A DNA stretch of 64,000 bases from NCBI GenBank assembly GCA_028688225.1, contig JAQTYQ010000002.1:1-64000 (forward strand), read 5' to 3'. Numbering within the stretch: position 1 is the first letter of the stretch; the number at the start of each line of letters is the position of its first letter. A program made the translations under genes and the position numbers. This document shows, in pieces, positions 8,519 to 16,663 of the stretch. The stretch is from Opitutaceae bacterium (GTDB lineage: Bacteria; Verrucomicrobiota; Verrucomicrobiia; Opitutales; Opitutaceae). Under the pieces are notes generated by a model. That model saw nothing but the letters and a program-made list of their open reading frames with translations. It was not told the DNA's origin and did not search any database.

Positions 8519-8859
8519 TTGGGCGCAGCTTTGGAATTTCGGAGCGTGCGCAGCAGCTTCAGCATCTTGTCGAAATCTTCGGACTTCAGTTTCGCCAGTT
8601 CACGTGCTGCCAGCTCAATAGCAGGATCGGGCACCTCGGGCTTTTCAGCAGTCAGCCACGAGATGCTCACGCCGTATATTCGGGCGAATCCGGCCAACTC
8701 GTCTGCTGCTACGCGCCGGCGACCTGCTTCGATTTCCGATATTGTTGGGCGAAGCATAGCGAGGAGCTTCGCTGTTTGACCTTGAGAAAGGCCGGCTTGC
8801 TCGCGCGCGGCGCGTAACCTCTCGGCTATTGCCATACGAACATGCGTGGTGTCGCTCAT
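8515..8859 (-). CDS. XRE family helix-turn-helix regulator
   Basis: A 114-residue regulator with an N-terminal HTH_XRE domain (residues about 8-65: IAERLRAAREQAGLSQGQTAKLLAMLRPTISEIEAGRRRV, then LAGFARIYGVSISWL) and a short charged C-terminal helix. It starts two bases after the acyl-carrier-like gene and overlaps the ImmA/IrrE gene by four bases. The pairing suggests a repressor whose cleavage or dissociation is controlled by the peptidase. The likely target is the operon's own promoter, whose spacer holds a TTACC/GGTAA dyad at 9165-9179; this is inference from position. Confidence 0.92.
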   Translation of the reverse strand: MSDTTHVRMAIAERLRAAREQAGLSQGQTAKLLAMLRPTISEIEAGRRRVAADELAGFARIYGVSISWLTAEKPEVPDPAIELAARELAKLKSEDFDKMLKLLRTLRNSKAAPK

Positions 8860-8861
8860 GG

Positions 8862-9146
8862 CTATGCCTTGTTTAGGAGGGCGAACATGAAGTCGATGAT
8901 CTCCCCGATCCGGCGTCCACAGTGTTTCGCATCATTGACAAGCGGATTAACGTCTTCTGGGACGGTGCAAGCAAAGCGTTCGCTCAGCAAACACGCGAAA
9001 TCCACTCCGTCTTCGCTGTCTAGGCCGAGGTCTTTAATGGGGTCAGTAGCCTCGGTAATTGCTGATGGTGCTTCGGTCCCCAAAAAATCACGCAGAAGCG
9101 CCAAGACGGCGTCGCGCACTTGATCTCTCGTGGCAAAGGTATTCAT
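8862..9146 (-). CDS. Acyl carrier protein-like protein
   Basis: First gene of the island A operon, 94 residues from the chosen start. The sequence has the acyl-carrier pattern: an acidic four-helix protein with the phosphopantetheine-attachment-like motif DLGLDSEDGVDFACLL around Ser43, followed by ERFACTVPEDV and a final helix RRIGEIIDFMF. DSEDG replaces the DSL motif of FabD-type carriers, similar to stand-alone carriers outside fatty acid synthesis. A longer frame starts at 9188, but that would put the start in the promoter's -35 box; the ATG at 9146 fits the promoter and gives a very short leader. A carrier protein in a nucleotide-modification-like operon suggests delivery of an acyl or aminoacyl group, which is speculative. 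No ligase or transferase gene accompanies it. Confidence 0.72.
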   Translation of the reverse strand: MNTFATRDQVRDAVLALLRDFLGTEAPSAITEATDPIKDLGLDSEDGVDFACLLSERFACTVPEDVNPLVNDAKHCGRRIGEIIDFMFALLNKA

Positions 9147-9159
9147 GATGAATGGTAAG

Positions 9160-9188
9160 AATATATTACCATAGGTAATATTTGTCAA
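9160..9188 (-). promoter_or_regulatory. Sigma-70-type promoter of the island A operon
   Basis: On the minus strand TTGACA (9183-9188) and TATATT (9160-9165) are separated by exactly 17 bases. The predicted transcription start near 9153 leaves only about seven bases before the ATG at 9146, so the first gene would be almost leaderless. It is the only such match I saw near the operon, and its spacer is filled by a palindrome. Confidence 0.7.
9165..9179. promoter_or_regulatory. Palindromic operator candidate inside the promoter spacer
   Basis: ATTACC-TAT-GGTAAT is a perfect dyad with six-base arms lying between the -35 and -10 boxes. A further TTACC half-site at 9154-9158 lies just past the -10 box and pairs with the GGTAA arm. 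The position predicts strong repression, most simply by the XRE protein at 8515-8859. Confidence 0.6.
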
Positions 9189-9231
9189 GCCTGTTTCGAG
9201 AGTTGTTCCTGAGACGCGATCGGATGGTGGC

Positions 9232-9714
9232 TCAGCCAGAAGCGATGAAAGAGAAGATGACCAAGGCTATCCCTAATAGTCCCGAGGTCCAAAAGAGGAT
9301 GGCGAGCACGTGTGAATACGATATCTGGCGTCGGAGAAGAGATTGCTCGTTGGCGGCAAATACTTGGCGCTCGTCCCCCGCGAAAAGCTGCAACGGATTC
9401 AGTCCGTTTGTGGCGTCGGTAATCGGTTCGATGGTATCCAGATACTTCAAGGCGTTCTCACCCGTTTTCACCAGATTACGGTTCCTTCGATCAAGTAATC
9501 CGAACAGGCATGAAATGAATGCCAGCAATCCTCCTAGGCATCCAATGGTCGCCCACTTCTCCTGAGCCAACTGGGTTATTACGACCACAACACCGCCGAG
9601 GATTGCGGTCGTGAGGATGAGGTAGAAATGAAAGGTCTTCATCCGTTGTTCCGCATGAAACGCGAAATAGTTCCACGCGTACGTGCGAAGCCTTGCCCTT
9701 TGAGGATCGTCCAT
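9232..9714 (-). CDS. Membrane protein with paired hydrophobic hairpins, unknown function
   Basis: A 160-residue protein with two hydrophobic pairs: roughly residues 28-48 and 53-73 (FHFYLILTTAILGGVVVVITQL; TIGCLGGLLAFISCLFGLL), then a cytoplasmic-looking stretch with DRRNRNLVKTGENALKYLD, and a C-terminal pair (SYSHVLAILFWTSGLLGIALVIFSFI). The N-terminus is polar and aromatic (RTYAWNYFAFHAEQRMKTF). Similar small membrane proteins are frequent in genomic islands and defence loci, but I cannot name the family. It is on the same strand upstream of the island A promoter, between the dUTPase and the operon, and is separately transcribed or read through from dut. No ribosome-binding site stands out. 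Confidence 0.65.
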   Translation of the reverse strand: MDDPQRARLRTYAWNYFAFHAEQRMKTFHFYLILTTAILGGVVVVITQLAQEKWATIGCLGGLLAFISCLFGLLDRRNRNLVKTGENALKYLDTIEPITDATNGLNPLQLFAGDERQVFAANEQSLLRRQISYSHVLAILFWTSGLLGIALVIFSFIASG

Positions 9715-9905
9715 CGTTTCAGCTGGCTGCCGATTGTGGCGAGAGGGATCTACAATGGACGATCCACGCTACCTAACAACACCAAATTACATGGACATCG
9801 AAAATCGAGAGGTGATCTGGTGGTGATTATCGCGTCAGTGCCTCGCGACGTTTGGCGTTTCTCTGGTGGGCAACCTTCTTGGGCCCAGTTGACTAGCATG
9901 AGCGG

Positions 9906-10334
9906 TTAGTGGCCGGTGTGGCCAAAACCTCCGTCGCCACGAACTGTGGCATCGAGCACCTCGACCTCGCGTGCCGAGCACATTTCAACCTTGTACACGC
10001 CGATCTGAGCAATTCTGTCACCACGTGCCACCGCGAAAGGTTCCTCGCCGTGGTTGATAAGGATCACTCCTAGCTCACCTCGATAGTCAGCATCAACAGT
10101 ACCTGGAGAATTCAGCACAACCACCCCACGTTTTATGGCCAATCCACTGCGGCTTCGGACTTGTACCTCGAACCCGCGTGGTACCGCGACAGCAAGGCCA
10201 GTCGAGATAAGCATGCGTTGACCGGGGTTTATCACGCCGTCCATGTCAGCATGGACGTCAAAGCAACTCGAACTGTCTGTGGCGCGAGCGGGCAATTTGG
10301 CTGTGGAGGTAAGGCGTTTGATTTTCAGGTGCAT
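9906..10334 (-). CDS. dut: dUTP diphosphatase (dUTPase)
   Basis: A trimeric dUTPase of 142 residues, hydrolysing dUTP to dUMP and pyrophosphate. The five family motifs are visible: SSCFDVHA (motif 1, near 23-30), VRSRSGLA (motif 2, Ser), NSPGTVDADYRGELGVILIN (motif 3, catalytic Asp and substrate Tyr region), RGDRIAQIGVYKV (motif 4) and VRGDGGFGHTG (motif 5, P-loop-like, with His where Ser is usual). It lies at the right end of island A on the same strand as the modification-like operon. That fits supply of dUMP or exclusion of uracil where pyrimidine nucleotides are being altered. It could instead be the chromosome's ordinary dut; lower GC and position favour the island. Confidence 0.92.
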   Translation of the reverse strand: MHLKIKRLTSTAKLPARATDSSSCFDVHADMDGVINPGQRMLISTGLAVAVPRGFEVQVRSRSGLAIKRGVVVLNSPGTVDADYRGELGVILINHGEEPFAVARGDRIAQIGVYKVEMCSAREVEVLDATVRGDGGFGHTGH

Positions 10335-10427
10335 TGGGCGGCCGAAAGCGAAGTAATTGATCGTGTGCTGTCAACCAGAAGAGTCTGCGACTAATCGGAG
10401 TCCGCTTCGCCGCGCACGCGGGGCTGG

Positions 10428-10709
10428 TCAGACGGTTCGCCCCGCGGCGGCGTCCAGCCGGAAGACGCGCAGGGTCAGTTCCAGCACCACCAGGAAGAGC
10501 ATGGCCGACTCGAAGAAGGCCACCCCCGGCAGGTGCAGCGGCGTGCGGAGCGCCACGCCCGCGCCGAAGCTCTGCGCGCGTTTCTCCGGCGGCGTGACGT
10601 CGGCGATGCAGGCGTTGGCGGTGGCGAGCACGCCCGCGGTGAGTCCGGCGATGACGCGCCCGACGAACAGCCATCCCAAGCCCGGCGCGCGCGGAGACAC
10701 AAAGCTCAG
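10428..10709 (-). pseudogene. Relic of a Tet-type MFS transporter, middle deleted
   Basis: About 93 codons read [40 protein letters not shown], the loop and helices around the conserved [10 protein letters not shown] motif of TCR/Tet family MFS exporters. They run directly into [28 protein letters not shown], which resembles the last helix of the same family, then stop at 10428-10430. Roughly 300 residues between these parts are missing, and no start is associated. A non-functional internal-deletion remnant next to the right end of island A. Confidence 0.65.
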
Positions 10710-10846
10710 GGCTGCATCCCCTCCGCTTTTCCGCCGGCAGGGTGGATCCTTCCGGACCGATGATCGCGGCGCATTGGGGGACCCGGAAACCTGCATCCGG
10801 TGGTCGGGCGGGGGAAATGCCGGTGCGAGGTTGGTGGCTCGCGGAC

Positions 10847-11932
10847 CTAGGCGCCGGCCAGCGCGGCGATGGCCGCCAGGCGTTCGCGGATAGGCAGGTG
10901 CTGCGTGCAGGAGGTTTCGCAATCGCCGCATTGCAGGCAGCCGGTGGCCACGTCGGGCGCGAGGTTCCAGTGCCACTTGAGGCGATCCCGCATGGCGGCG
11001 TCGGCACTCTCCAGGATCCGCTGGTTGTACACATCCATCAGCTTCGGAATCTCCAGCTCCGCCGGGCACGGCAGGCAGTAACCACAGCCGGTGCAAAAAC
11101 CGTCGAAACCGGCGGCCAGGTTGGCCTTCACCCGCTCGATGTGCGCCGCCGGATAGGGCGCGAAGTCCTCGACGGCGGCGACCGCCTGGTCGATCTCGGC
11201 CGTGTTGGCGAAACCGACGAGCGCGGCAGTGATGGCCGGTTGCGAGATGTTGAAACGCAGCGCCGCCTGCACGACGTCCCGGTCCTGCGGCCCCAGCAGA
11301 AAGGCCAGCCGCCCGGCGTTGCGCGGGATCAGGCCGCCCCCAAGCGGATTCATCGTCACCACGCCGACTTTGTGGCGGAGCGCCGCCTCCAGAGCCTTGG
11401 CGCGGAAGGGGAAGTTGAGCGCGTTGTAGCCCAGGGTCACGCCCTCGAAGCAGCCGGAGTCGAGCACGGCGGCGATGTCGTCGCCGCCCAGGTGCGCGGA
11501 GACGACGAGGTGCCGGATCAGGCCCTCCTCCTTGGCCTTGAGCGCGGCCGCCACCGCGCCGCCGGCGATGCGCTGCGGGAGGTCGCCCGGACGCAGCAGG
11601 CACCAGATATGGAAGAAGTCGATCCGGGAGACCTGCAGTCGGGTCAGGGAACGTTCGAGGCTGGCGCGCAGCTTGCCGCCATCGGCCTCGGAGCATTTGG
11701 TGGAGACGTAAAAGGAATCACGCGGCAGCGTGGCGAAGGCCTGGCCGAAGATCGCCTCGCTCCGGTCGTCGCAGTAGTAGGGGGCGGTGTCGAAATAGTT
11801 GATGCCCCGGGCATGGGCGTAGTGCACCAACCCCGCGGAGGTGTCGAGGTCCTGCGGCTGCGGAAAGCGCATCCCGCCGAAGCCGATCACCGAGATGGAT
11901 ATTCCGGTCGTGCCGTAAGGTTTCTTCCACAT
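10847..11932 (-). CDS. Aldo/keto reductase with C-terminal 4Fe-4S domain
   Basis: A 361-residue NAD(P)H-dependent oxidoreductase. Residues 1-260 form the aldo/keto reductase barrel ([19 protein letters not shown] with the active-site Asp-Tyr region, [16 protein letters not shown] with the His). Residues about 275-350 carry two Cys clusters ([11 protein letters not shown] and [11 protein letters not shown]) of the ferredoxin-like extension found in the anaerobe-type subfamily. The start at 11932 ([10 protein letters not shown]) aligns with the beginning of the first barrel strand; upstream in-frame codons are atypical. Substrate is unknown. It follows the CE2 esterase gene on the same strand with a gap of about 100 bases. 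Confidence 0.88.
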   Translation of the reverse strand: MWKKPYGTTGISISVIGFGGMRFPQPQDLDTSAGLVHYAHARGINYFDTAPYYCDDRSEAIFGQAFATLPRDSFYVSTKCSEADGGKLRASLERSLTRLQVSRIDFFHIWCLLRPGDLPQRIAGGAVAAALKAKEEGLIRHLVVSAHLGGDDIAAVLDSGCFEGVTLGYNALNFPFRAKALEAALRHKVGVVTMNPLGGGLIPRNAGRLAFLLGPQDRDVVQAALRFNISQPAITAALVGFANTAEIDQAVAAVEDFAPYPAAHIERVKANLAAGFDGFCTGCGYCLPCPAELEIPKLMDVYNQRILESADAAMRDRLKWHWNLAPDVATGCLQCGDCETSCTQHLPIRERLAAIAALAGA

Positions 11933-12030
11933 GAAAGCATTGAATCCGGGGCGAACCCCGCGGGTGTTCGCGGCCCGGACCGCAAACCGGCAGCATTGCG
12001 GCCCGCCGTCGCCACGCAAACCGGAAACCA

Positions 12031-13140
12031 TCACCAGCCGGTGAGGGATTTGATCGGACCGAGGAGATCCTGCGCCATCTGTTCGTGCTGGAAGGCCACC
12101 GGATGCGCGTTGCCCGGTGTTCCGGGATAATAATGGATCGGGGCCACGGCGATGCGCTGGTCGCCGATCGCGCGCCGCCGCGCCACCACGCTCTCAAGCG
12201 TCTGCCGCAGCTGGCTGCGCGGTGTGCGGGCCTGCAGGTCGGCGGTCTCGGCGTAGATCGGGCTCTCGGCCAGCACCAAGGCGGCGCGTGGGTAGGCCGC
12301 ACGGACCTCGCTGATGAAACCATCGTAAGCCTTGGTGTATGTGGTTTCATCCGGCAGGCCTTTGCCGAAGTCATTGGCGCCAATGCAGACGACGATGGCG
12401 TCCGGCACGTAGGCGGCGTGATCCCAGTGCGAGGCCGGGTCGTCGGGCAGGGTGCGCTGAAAGAACTGCGGCGCGTTGACGACGTTGGTGTTGCCCTGCC
12501 AGTCGCGCATGACCCCGCGGCCGCCGTAGCTGACGAGGTGGACCTGCGCCTGCAGCCAGCGCCCGAGCAGCATGCCATAGGACCGGGCCGCGTTTGCCGC
12601 CTGCGGGGTGGAAATATGCTCCGGAGGGAACCGTTCGACGTATTCGCCGCCGGTGATGGAGTCGCCGATGACGAGCAGCCTGCGCTCCGGCCAGGGCGGC
12701 GGCGCCAGCAATTCGCATCCGGGCGGCAGGAGCAAACCCTGGAAGGTCGCGATGCCCGGCCATGCCTCGGTGCGGCGCACCAGCTCGATGAGCCAGCCTT
12801 GGGCGGGCGCCGTCCCCGTTGGCAGTGGAAGTTCATTATCGCCCGGGTTCAGGTGGATGACGACCGGATCCCAGCCGTTGCACGCCAGGTTGAAGTAGCA
12901 GTTCGCCGAGGAAGCATGCAGGCGCAGCGTTGGCGCCGGGCCGCGGTAAACAAAACGGAGGGTGATGCCGGGGAAGCCCATGGTCGCCTGGCCGTCGATC
13001 AGCGCCACGCGGCCCATGTAAGCAATGCGCGGATCGCTGGCGGGAACGGTCGATGAAGTTCTCATATTCAGGTCAGGCTGGGTTGCGGCGGCGGGAGACA
13101 AAGCGGCGGCGGCAAATAGAAGGGAGATTGGAAAACGCAT
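12031..13140 (-). CDS. Secreted CE2-type acetyl esterase (SGNH hydrolase)
   Basis: A 369-residue exported esterase. A signal peptide covers residues about 1-19 (MRFPISLLFAAAALSPAAA). A beta-sandwich domain of about 120 residues comes next, then an SGNH hydrolase domain with VIGDSITGGE (nucleophile Ser161), GANDFG (254-259) and GNAHPV (His346). This two-domain order is that of carbohydrate esterase family 2, which removes acetyl groups from xylan and other polysaccharides. The catalytic Asp partner is not clear, as in many CE2 enzymes that use a Ser-His dyad. Together with the CE7 esterase at 52466-53437 and xylose isomerase at 42141-43466 it suggests use of plant polysaccharides. Confidence 0.85.
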   Translation of the reverse strand: MRFPISLLFAAAALSPAAATQPDLNMRTSSTVPASDPRIAYMGRVALIDGQATMGFPGITLRFVYRGPAPTLRLHASSANCYFNLACNGWDPVVIHLNPGDNELPLPTGTAPAQGWLIELVRRTEAWPGIATFQGLLLPPGCELLAPPPWPERRLLVIGDSITGGEYVERFPPEHISTPQAANAARSYGMLLGRWLQAQVHLVSYGGRGVMRDWQGNTNVVNAPQFFQRTLPDDPASHWDHAAYVPDAIVVCIGANDFGKGLPDETTYTKAYDGFISEVRAAYPRAALVLAESPIYAETADLQARTPRSQLRQTLESVVARRRAIGDQRIAVAPIHYYPGTPGNAHPVAFQHEQMAQDLLGPIKSLTGW

Positions 13141-13180
13141 GATCGATGACGAACGAGCCCTTCAGTCGAGGGAAGCGGTC

Positions 13181-15418
13181 TCAGTTGAAGGCGGCAGGAT
13201 CATGTTTTTCGGCAGGGTGATCGAGACCGCGGCGCTTCAGCAGCGGTTCGATGTCGGGATCGCCGCCGGTGAAGTCACGGAAGAGGGTCATCGCCTCCTC
13301 GCTGCCGCCGCGCGACAACACGGTCTGGCGGAAACGATCGCCGTTGGCACGCGTGAGGCCGCCGTGCTGCTTGAACCATTCCACGCTGTCGGCGTCGAGG
13401 ACTTCGGCCCAGATGTAGGAGTAGTATCCGGCGGAATAGTTGTCGTCGGAGAAGATGTGCAGGAAGTACGTGCTGTGGTAGCGGGGCGGCACGGGGGCGA
13501 AGTCCACGCCGGCCCGGCGGAGGGCCGTCGCCTCGAAGGCCGGCTCGTCGGCGGGCACTTCGCCCGGCTTGAGCTGGTGCCAGGCCATGTCGAGTAGCGC
13601 GGCGGCCAGATACTCGGTCGTGGCGAAACCCTGGTTGAATTTCTGGGTGGCCAGCATCTTTCCCAGCAGCGCGGGCGGCATCGGCTCGCCGGTGCGATAA
13701 TGGCGGGCGTAGTTTTTCACCACCTCCGGCCAGACCGCCCACATTTCGTTGACCTGGGAGGGATACTCGACGAAGTCGCGCGGCACCTCGGTGCCGCTGA
13801 AACGCGGATATTTCACGTGCGAGAACATGCCGTGCAGCGCGTGGCCGAACTCGTGGAACATCGTCCGGACTTCATCGTAGGTCAGCAGCGCCGGCTCGCC
13901 CGGCGGCGGCCGGGGGATGTTGAAGTGGTTGGCGACCACCGGCCGGGTGCCCAGGAGCTCCGACTGGTCCACATAGGTGTTCATCCAGGCGCCGCCGCGC
14001 TTGGAGGGGCGGGCGTAGCAGTCGGCGAGGAAGAGGGCGAGCGGCCGGCCGTCGGCGTCGAAGACCTCGAACACCCGCACGTCGGCCTGGTACACCGGCA
14101 GGTCGCGGCGCTCCTTGAAGGTGAGCCCGTAGAGCCGGCCGGCGGCGTAGAACACGCCGTCGATCAGCACCTGGTTCAGTTCGAAGTAGGGACGCAGCTC
14201 CGACTCGTCGAACGCGTAGCGGGCGCGCCGGACTTTTTCGGAATAAAAGTCCCAGTCCCATGCGGCGAGCGGGAAGCCGCCGTGCTCCCGGTCGATGAGG
14301 GCCTGCATGTCCGCGGCCTCGCGGCGCGCGTTGGCCACGGCCGGCGGAGCCAGCTCGGCGAGGAGCCGGTTGACGGCCGCCGGGGTGCCGGCGGTCTGGT
14401 CCTCGAGCACGTAGGCGGCGTGGTTCTCGTAGTCCAGCAACGCGGCCTGCTCGGCCCGCAGCCGCGCGAGGCGGAGCACGACGGCACGGTTGTCGAACTC
14501 GCCGCCGCGGCGGCCGCGGCTGACCGAGGCCTCATGGATCCGCTCGCGCAGGGCGCGGTCCTCCAGCGAGGCGAGCGCCGGCTGCCCGCTGGTGTTGAGC
14601 AGCCGGATGACAAATTTTCCGTCCCGCTTCTCCGCCCCGGCGGCGGCTTCGGCCGCGGCGATCTCGCTGGCGGACAGGCCGGCCAGTTGCGCGCGGTCGT
14701 TGACCACGATGGCGGAGGCGTTCGTTTCTTTGAGCACGTTCTGGCTGAATGCGGTTTCGAGGGAGGCGATCTCGGCATTCAGGGCCTTGAGCCGGGTCTG
14801 GTCGGCCTCCGGCAATCGGGCGCCGGCACGCACGAAGTCCTTGTAATAGCGCTCGAGCAGCCGTTTTGACTCGGCATCCAGGCCCAGCCGGTCGCGTTGT
14901 TCGTGCAATGCCTGGATGCGGGCAAAGAGCGCGCCGTCCAGGTGAATGGCGTCCTGCTGGGCGGAGAGCCGGGGGGCCATGTCGCTTTGCACTTTCAGCA
15001 TCACCGGATCGGTGTTCGCGCTGTTGAGATTGCTGAACACCTGATCGACCCGCTTCCGCAGCCGGCCGGAGCGTTCCAGCGCCACGATGGTGTTGTCGAA
15101 GGAGGGCGGTTCCGGGTTGGCGGCGATGGCGGCCACTTCCTTCAGTTCATCGGCCATGCCCTGCTCGTAGGCGGGCGCGAAATGCTCGTCCTTGATCCGG
15201 TCGAACGGCGGCAGGTGGTAGGGCAGGGTGCACTCGGCCAGCAAGGGGTTGTCGATCATGGAAGGGGGGTGGGCCGGCACCGCGGCGATCCCGGGCGCAG
15301 CCGGCGGGGACGCGGCGAGGCAGCGGACGGCAAGGAGCAGGGCCGCGACGGCCGCCCGGCGGGCGGCGGGCGGCGCGGACACGTGAAGTGCAGGGGAGGA
15401 GGAGGACGGCTTGCGCAT
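13181..15418 (-). CDS. dcp: M3 family peptidyl-dipeptidase
   Basis: A 745-residue zinc metallopeptidase of family M3 that removes dipeptides from peptide C-termini. The zinc motif FHEFGHALHGMFSH (HExxH at 522-526) is followed by EYPSQVNEMW, which contains the third ligand Glu, and by the substrate-facing YYSYIWAEVLDAD. An N-terminal hydrophobic stretch (residues about 22-36, preceded by Arg residues) looks like a signal peptide, so the enzyme is probably periplasmic or extracytoplasmic, unlike cytoplasmic E. coli Dcp. Length and motif order fit Dcp better than oligopeptidase A. It is transcribed alone, 40 bases upstream of the CE2 esterase gene on the same strand. Confidence 0.92.
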   Translation of the reverse strand: MRKPSSSSPALHVSAPPAARRAAVAALLLAVRCLAASPPAAPGIAAVPAHPPSMIDNPLLAECTLPYHLPPFDRIKDEHFAPAYEQGMADELKEVAAIAANPEPPSFDNTIVALERSGRLRKRVDQVFSNLNSANTDPVMLKVQSDMAPRLSAQQDAIHLDGALFARIQALHEQRDRLGLDAESKRLLERYYKDFVRAGARLPEADQTRLKALNAEIASLETAFSQNVLKETNASAIVVNDRAQLAGLSASEIAAAEAAAGAEKRDGKFVIRLLNTSGQPALASLEDRALRERIHEASVSRGRRGGEFDNRAVVLRLARLRAEQAALLDYENHAAYVLEDQTAGTPAAVNRLLAELAPPAVANARREAADMQALIDREHGGFPLAAWDWDFYSEKVRRARYAFDESELRPYFELNQVLIDGVFYAAGRLYGLTFKERRDLPVYQADVRVFEVFDADGRPLALFLADCYARPSKRGGAWMNTYVDQSELLGTRPVVANHFNIPRPPPGEPALLTYDEVRTMFHEFGHALHGMFSHVKYPRFSGTEVPRDFVEYPSQVNEMWAVWPEVVKNYARHYRTGEPMPPALLGKMLATQKFNQGFATTEYLAAALLDMAWHQLKPGEVPADEPAFEATALRRAGVDFAPVPPRYHSTYFLHIFSDDNYSAGYYSYIWAEVLDADSVEWFKQHGGLTRANGDRFRQTVLSRGGSEEAMTLFRDFTGGDPDIEPLLKRRGLDHPAEKHDPAAFN

Positions 15419-15753
15419 GGGAAGACGAGGACGTCGGAGTCGGTTTGTCTTTGGGAATGGGCTTCAGGCCAGAAGAAAGTGATGCCGCCCGCCGGCGTCA
15501 AATGCTGTGCGGTCGGGATCACGGCATGGTGGATCACCACTCCGCCGGGCGGTGCAGGATGAAACGGCCCGGGAGACCTCAAACCGGACACAGTAGTATA
15601 TCGGTGTTTGCGGGCGGAAGCGAGAGCAACCGCCGGAGATTTCATTCAGTAGGCTTGCTCCTATCCGGCGAGGGCCGCCCTTCCTGGCTGCAAACGCCGC
15701 GCGACGGAAGCAAGGTCGATTCCTGAAAACGGGCCCGGCAACCAAGGAAAACC
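15419..15753. other. Intergenic region between divergent genes, nothing identified
   Basis: About 335 bases separating dcp (minus) and the small gene at 15754 (plus). It must hold both promoters, but I found no clear -35/-10 pair, riboswitch or repeat in it. Confidence 0.5.
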
Positions 15754-15993
15754 ATGACTGATGCAACAACCTCTCAGACGTATGCAACGTCTCTGCTCGC
15801 AGACTTCCAGGCGGTCGCCACAAAGAGCGTGCCCCGGCAGGAAGTCATCACGGACTGGCTCGCGGATTTTCTCCTGCGCTCGAAAAAGCGGGGTTTCCAG
15901 ATGGAACAGTCGGACGTGGATGACCTGACCGCGGTGGATCGATTTTTGCGCGTCAACAAGATCCCGGCCACCGCCCGCCCGCCACTGGAATAA
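15754..15993 (+). CDS. Small conserved-looking hypothetical protein
   Basis: A 79-residue acidic, mostly helical protein (LLADFQAVATKS, ITDWLADFLLRSKKRGF, VDDLTAVDRFLRVNKIP). It has no signal peptide or membrane segment. An AAGGA site lies seven bases before the ATG, which supports translation. I do not recognise the family. The next gene on the same strand is 670 bases away across a pseudogene, so it is probably monocistronic. Confidence 0.55.
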   Translation: MTDATTSQTYATSLLADFQAVATKSVPRQEVITDWLADFLLRSKKRGFQMEQSDVDDLTAVDRFLRVNKIPATARPPLE

Positions 15994-16097
15994 AATCGCC
16001 GCGCAAGCCACGCTCCGCACGCTGACGGCAGCTGGGCCCGGATCGCCGGGCGCCGGCGGCTGGTTTCCGTCATCGATTTGTCCTTGCCGGAGTCCGG

Positions 16098-16450
16098 TCA
16101 CTCGACGGCTGTAAACTTGTGGAGCACGACGCCGTGCGGCGGCACGGTGACCTCGATTTTTTCCTTCACGTCGGCGAGGTCCTGCTGGCGCCACAGGTCG
16201 CGCACGTGCTGCGCGCCGATGAGGCCGATGCGGCCGAGATGGGTGAACACCTCCGTCTGCGGCGTGTCGGCACGGTTGAAAAGGCCCAGCGCGCATCCGC
16301 CGTCCTCCAGTTTCTTCAAGAGGATGCCAATCGCCCCCACCGCGCCGACGCGTGCGGCCTGCTGGCCGAGCGCAACACCTTGTCGGCGTCCACCGCCGCG
16401 GCCCAGCAGTTCCAGCCCATCGGCGGGGTGAGGATCTCCGCGGTGATCCC
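16098..16450 (-). pseudogene. Relic of a GH27 alpha-galactosidase, middle deleted and frameshifted
   Basis: One minus-strand frame near 16370-16450 reads EILTPPMGWNCWAAAVDADKVLRSA, the start of the catalytic domain of bacterial GH27 alpha-galactosidases (normally LTPPMGWNSWN). A second frame then continues GILLKKLEDGGCALGLFNRADTP and HVRDLWRQQDL to VTVPPHGVVLHKF before a stop at 16098-16100, which is the enzyme's C-terminal beta domain. The catalytic barrel of roughly 300 residues between them is gone and the frames differ, so this cannot make an enzyme. Confidence 0.75.
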
Positions 16451-16663
16451 TCCGCTGTTGAGTGGGATGATTCCCATGAGAAAAATACCGCTCCGCCAGA
16501 CGCTGAGCCTGGTCATAGGCAGGGAGGTGATTGGTGCCGCCGGCCGGTGCTCGCCTCAAGTCTTTTGCCGGTGAGGGGCCGTGGCGCGGATCGGAATGCG
16601 GTCGTTTCCAGAACAGTCCCCGCGTGGAGGAGGGATCGGGGAGATGAATTTCAGATTGTCAGA

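Noticed and set aside
4010-10430. tRNA or direct-repeat attachment sites flanking island A
   Set aside because: I compared both borders by eye and found neither a tRNA gene nor a convincing repeat, and there is no integrase gene.
10428-11034. A functional MFS transporter at the right edge of island A
   Set aside because: Only about 93 codons carry MFS-like sequence, with the central helices missing and no start.
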